Of a stretch of 18,237 bases of DNA, positions 15,588 through 18,237 are shown in pieces. Each line of letters opens with the position of its first letter. The first letter of the stretch is position 1. The notes beneath the pieces were generated by a model. It saw only the letters and a program-made list of their open reading frames with translations, searched no databases and was not told the origin of the DNA. This DNA comes from an uncultured Clostridia bacterium (GTDB taxonomy: Bacteria > Bacillota > Clostridia > Peptostreptococcales > Anaerovoracaceae), in assembly GCA_945788655.1 (NCBI GenBank), contig CALZMV010000011.1, forward strand, positions 1-18,237, written 5' to 3'. A program made the position numbers and the translations under genes.

Positions 15588-15614
15588 ATCATTAAAAATG
15601 AAAGGAGATGTTCT

Positions 15615-16424
15615 ATGAAGCGTACAGAAAGAGTCGGTTCCATAATTCATATATTGACAAGAAACCCTAACAAAGCATACAGCCTTCAATATTTTTGTGA
15701 TTTCTTCGGTGCAGCCAAATCCAGCATCAGCGAAGACATTAAAACCTGCAACGAGGCTCTTGATATTGTCGGAATGGGCAGGCTTGAAACTGAAACAGGT
15801 GCAAAGGGTGGGGTAAAATTTGTTCCCCATATTTCCAAAGAGGCTTTGCTTAAGCTTCAGGAGGAATTCTGTGAAAAACTGTCTGATTCTTCAAGAATGC
15901 TGGGAGGAAATTTCCTGTACACATCTGATATCTTCTTTGATCCTCAGTTTGTGAAAAGGCTGGCCACAGTTTTTGCTGTAAAATTCAAGGACTGTCAGGC
16001 AGATTATGTCGCAACCGTTGAAACAAAAGGTATACCTCTTGCTACGGAAGTTGCATATCTGTTAAATCTGCCATTGGTAATAATAAGGCGAGAGGCAAAA
16101 ATTTCAGAAGGCTCTACTGTAAGTATTAACTATTTCAGCGGTTCTTATGACAGAATACAAAGAATGTCTCTGTCAAAGCGCGCCATCAGACAGAATTCAA
16201 AGGTAATCGTTATAGACGACTTTATGCGCGGTGGCGGAAGCATAAGCGGCATATCAGAAATAGTCAGCGAATTCAACAGTTCAATTGTAGGTATAGGTGT
16301 CGCCATTTCCAGCATCGAGCCTAAAAAGAAAAAAATAGATAATTATACATCAATTATACAACTTGGTGATATTGATTTTGAAAATAAAAAGATCGAGACA
16401 TTACCAACATTTGACATTATCTAG
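15615..16424 (+). CDS. purR: PurR, PRPP-sensing purine operon repressor (Bacillus type)
   Basis: A 269-residue protein with an N-terminal winged-helix domain (MKRTERVGSIIHILTRNPNK to about 70, including FCDFFGAAKSSISEDI) joined to a type I phosphoribosyltransferase-like domain. The PRPP-binding loop VIVIDDFMRGGGSISG (197-212) is clear. In B. subtilis, PurR represses purine genes and is released from DNA by PRPP; this copy has the residues to do the same. AAAGGAG lies 7 bases before the ATG. spoVG follows after 80 bases, and the yabJ/ridA gene found between them in B. subtilis is missing. Confidence 0.95.
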   Translation: MKRTERVGSIIHILTRNPNKAYSLQYFCDFFGAAKSSISEDIKTCNEALDIVGMGRLETETGAKGGVKFVPHISKEALLKLQEEFCEKLSDSSRMLGGNFLYTSDIFFDPQFVKRLATVFAVKFKDCQADYVATVETKGIPLATEVAYLLNLPLVIIRREAKISEGSTVSINYFSGSYDRIQRMSLSKRAIRQNSKVIVIDDFMRGGGSISGISEIVSEFNSSIVGIGVAISSIEPKKKKIDNYTSIIQLGDIDFENKKIETLPTFDII

Positions 16425-16434
16425 AAAATATTTA

Positions 16435-16463
16435 TTGCAAAATTTACCACATTACAGTATACT
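16435..16463 (+). promoter_or_regulatory. Sigma-A-like promoter of spoVG
   Basis: TTGCAA (16435-16440) and TATACT (16458-16463) have a 17-base spacer in the purR-spoVG gap. This is four of six and five of six matches. Transcription would begin near 16470, 35 bases before the start codon. The sigma-H pattern known for B. subtilis spoVG (AGGAnTT and GAAT) is not seen at suitable spacing. Confidence 0.6.
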
Positions 16464-16504
16464 AGAACATGTCATATTGTGTTGTATAAGGAAGGTGGAT
16501 AAAA

Positions 16505-16801
16505 ATGAATATTACTGATGTAAGAATCAGGAAACTGAGTGAAGAAGGTAAGATGAGAGCTATTGTCTCAGTTACTTTCGACAACGAGTTTGTTGTGCAC
16601 GACATCAAAATTATCGATGGACAGAACGGTCTTTTTATTGCCATGCCTAGTCGCAAGGTAGACGATGGTGAGTTTAGAGATATTGCGCACCCTATTCTAT
16701 CAGATACTCGTAACAAAATTAAGGAAGCTATCTTTGCAGAGTATAACAAATTATTAGACCAGGGCGATAACATAATCGATGAAGACATTGTCCAAGAATA
16801 A
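16505..16801 (+). CDS. spoVG: SpoVG regulatory protein
   Basis: A 98-residue SpoVG-family protein with the whole conserved core: MNITDVRIRKL, MRAIVSVTFDNEFVVHDIK and GLFIAMPSRKVDDGEFRDIAHPI. The family binds DNA and RNA and affects sporulation, septation and, in pathogens, capsule and virulence genes. The C-terminus after residue 75 is short and acidic. A strong AAGGAAGGTGG site lies 6 bases before the ATG. The protein is placed after purR as in other Firmicutes, but it is not followed by glmU; a terminator and the converging pyk come next. Confidence 0.97.
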   Translation: MNITDVRIRKLSEEGKMRAIVSVTFDNEFVVHDIKIIDGQNGLFIAMPSRKVDDGEFRDIAHPILSDTRNKIKEAIFAEYNKLLDQGDNIIDEDIVQE

Positions 16802-16822
16802 AACTCAATACGAACGGACTAA

Positions 16823-16858
16823 AAAGCCACCTTCGAAAAAAGGTGGCTTTAACTTTTT
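16823..16858. terminator. Bidirectional terminator between spoVG and pyk
   Basis: AAAGCCACCTT (16823-16833) and AAGGTGGCTTT (16840-16850) form an 11-bp perfect stem with a six-base loop. On the plus strand AACTTTTTT follows, ending the purR-spoVG unit. On the minus strand the stem ends in CTTTTT, ending pyk. Confidence 0.92.
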
Positions 16859-16862
16859 TGAA

Positions 16863-18237
16863 TTATTTAACTTGTAACACTTTGATGATATTTGTGTTTC
16901 CAGGCACATCTACAGGTACACCTGCGCTTATTACAACATGGTCATCTTTATCCACATAGTCTGCTTCTTTTGCACGCATAGCACAAGACTCAAAAAGCTC
17001 CTCTATGCCATTGCAGTACTCGACCATGAGAGGACTTACACCCCAAACCAAAGCCAACTGATGGAATGTTTTTTCATATGGTGTTGCACCTATAATAGAT
17101 GTACTAGGTCTGAATTTTGACATTCTTCTAGCTGTATATCCTGTCTTGGTAATGGCTATAAGTGCTTTGGCATTTATATCCTTTGCCAGGGTACATGCCG
17201 CATGTCCTACAGCATTTGTAACATCCAGGGAATCCATTTCATGCCATACCATATTTCTTGCAGGCATTTTCCTCATATCTTCCTCTGCCTGAAGAGCAAT
17301 CTTTGCCATTGTTTCAACGGCTTCAACGGGATACTGCCCTGCTGCAGTTTCACCGGATAACATCACCGCTGTTGTTCCATCAAAAACAGCATTGGCAACA
17401 TCAGTTATTTCTGCTCTTGTAGGGAGTGGGCTTGTTGTCATGGATTCAAGCATCTGCGTTGCAGTAATTACAATCTTACCTGATTGAACGCATCTCCTAA
17501 TGAAGCGTTTTTGAATTCCCGGAAGCATTTCATATGCTACTTCTACACCCATATCGCCTCTTGCCACCATAATTCCATCTGCTACACTTAGTATTTCTTC
17601 AAAGTTCTCAATTCCCTGAGTACTTTCAATCTTTGCAATTATTTTAATCACATTGTTGTTTTTCTCTTCAAGAATTTTCCTGATTTCTAAAACATCATTT
17701 GCTGTTCTCACAAAGGATGCAGCGATGTAATCAACATCATTTTCTATACCGAAGATAATATCGGCTCTATCTTGCGGGCTGATATAATTCATCTTCAGAT
17801 TAACATTTGGAAGATTAATTCCTTTGTGATTACTTATCTTTCCACCGTGAACGACAATGCCCCTAACCTCGGTATCGGTTGTTTCTTCAACACGGATAAC
17901 GATTTTACCATCGTTTATCAAAACCAGATTTCCGGGTTTTACTTCTTCAGGCAGATTTTTGTATGTTACGGACACTCTTTCTGCTGTACCTTCAACATCT
18001 TCTGTAGTTAATGTGAAGTTCTGTCCGTCCTTAAGGATTTCTTCACCATTTAAGAAGTTTCCTGTTCTTATTTCAGGTCCTTTTGTATCAAGAAGAACTG
18101 CAGCAGAAACTCCAAGCTCATCTCTCACTTTTCTGAATTTTTCAATAGTAGCCTTATGGCCTTCATGTGAGCCATGGGAAAAGTTCAATCTTGCAACATT
18201 CATCCCGGAAAGAAGCATTTTTTTTAGAGTTGCTTCA
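16863..18237 (-). CDS. pyk: Pyruvate kinase, N-terminus beyond window
   Basis: The frame stays open to the right edge. The visible codons upstream of the internal Met at 18218 read EATLKK, and MLLSGMNVARLNFSHG corresponds to residues about 20-40 of full pyruvate kinases. The enzyme makes pyruvate and ATP from PEP and ADP. Seen are the active-site stretches LDTKGPEIRTG, IIAKIESTQGIENF (catalytic Lys), VARGDMGVE (metal Asp), ITATQMLESM and PTRAEITDVANAVFDGTTAVMLSGETAAG. The chain ends in NTNIIKVLQV, close to the C-terminus of the basic A/B/C-domain form. The extra PEP-utiliser-like domain of B. subtilis Pyk (585 residues) is absent; the full protein should be near 475 residues. It converges on spoVG with a shared terminator. 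Confidence 0.95.
   Translation of the reverse strand, partial: EATLKKMLLSGMNVARLNFSHGSHEGHKATIEKFRKVRDELGVSAAVLLDTKGPEIRTGNFLNGEEILKDGQNFTLTTEDVEGTAERVSVTYKNLPEEVKPGNLVLINDGKIVIRVEETTDTEVRGIVVHGGKISNHKGINLPNVNLKMNYISPQDRADIIFGIENDVDYIAASFVRTANDVLEIRKILEEKNNNVIKIIAKIESTQGIENFEEILSVADGIMVARGDMGVEVAYEMLPGIQKRFIRRCVQSGKIVITATQMLESMTTSPLPTRAEITDVANAVFDGTTAVMLSGETAAGQYPVEAVETMAKIALQAEEDMRKMPARNMVWHEMDSLDVTNAVGHAACTLAKDINAKALIAITKTGYTARRMSKFRPSTSIIGATPYEKTFHQLALVWGVSPLMVEYCNGIEELFESCAMRAKEADYVDKDDHVVISAGVPVDVPGNTNIIKVLQVK

Noticed and set aside
15525..15830. A minus-strand open frame over the purR start
   Set aside because: It is antisense to the conserved PurR winged-helix region and covers the purR promoter. 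No family match is apparent.

Overview
The window is a housekeeping region of a low-GC, endospore-forming Gram-positive bacterium, most likely a member of the Clostridia. The evidence is the presence of SpoVT, SpoVG, a Bacillus-type PurR, a SpoVB/YabM-type flippase and RqcP, with AT-rich intergenic DNA and strong AGGAGG-type ribosome binding sites. The gene content matches the conserved Firmicutes block purR-spoVG-glmU-prs-pth-mfd-spoVT-yabM-mazG-rqcP, but it has been rearranged and invaded. I see no tRNA, rRNA, CRISPR array, insertion sequence, integrase or phage gene, and no gene-free stretch longer than about 180 bases. The genus cannot be fixed from the sequence alone.

Layout from left to right. 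(1) At the left edge is the 5' two-thirds of a bifunctional chorismate mutase-prephenate dehydratase gene (pheA, minus strand) with an excellent sigma-A promoter. (2) A minus-strand operon from about 5200 down to 760 holds an amidohydrolase/deaminase, a YabM-like MOP flippase, stand-alone MazG, HU and RqcP, and ends in a terminator. (3) spoVT lies on the plus strand, divergent from that operon, with a candidate sigma-G promoter and a terminator. (4) Two accessory genes follow on the minus strand: a DUF5688 protein and an ADP-ribosylglycohydrolase, separated by two stacked terminator hairpins. (5) A compact minus-strand operon reads murC, a GlmU acetyltransferase domain alone, prs, pth and mfd. 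(6) purR and spoVG lie on the plus strand, divergent from murC. (7) At the right edge is pyk (minus strand, 5' end cut off), sharing a bidirectional terminator with spoVG.

The genes cover cell-wall precursor supply (MurC, the GlmU acetyltransferase half, the YabM-like flippase), PRPP synthesis and PRPP-responsive purine control (Prs, PurR), translation and ribosome rescue (Pth, RqcP), transcription-coupled repair and nucleotide-pool cleaning (Mfd, MazG), chromosome packaging (HU) and spore-phase regulation (SpoVT, SpoVG). The most notable departures are the GlmU gene lacking its uridylyltransferase half exactly where the purR-spoVG segment appears to have been moved, the inverted spoVT with its own forespore-type promoter, MazG without the YabN methylase half, and the DUF5688/ADP-ribosylglycohydrolase pair between mfd and spoVT. 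I do not see a clearly novel multi-gene system. The accessory pair and the split GlmU are the best candidates for follow-up.
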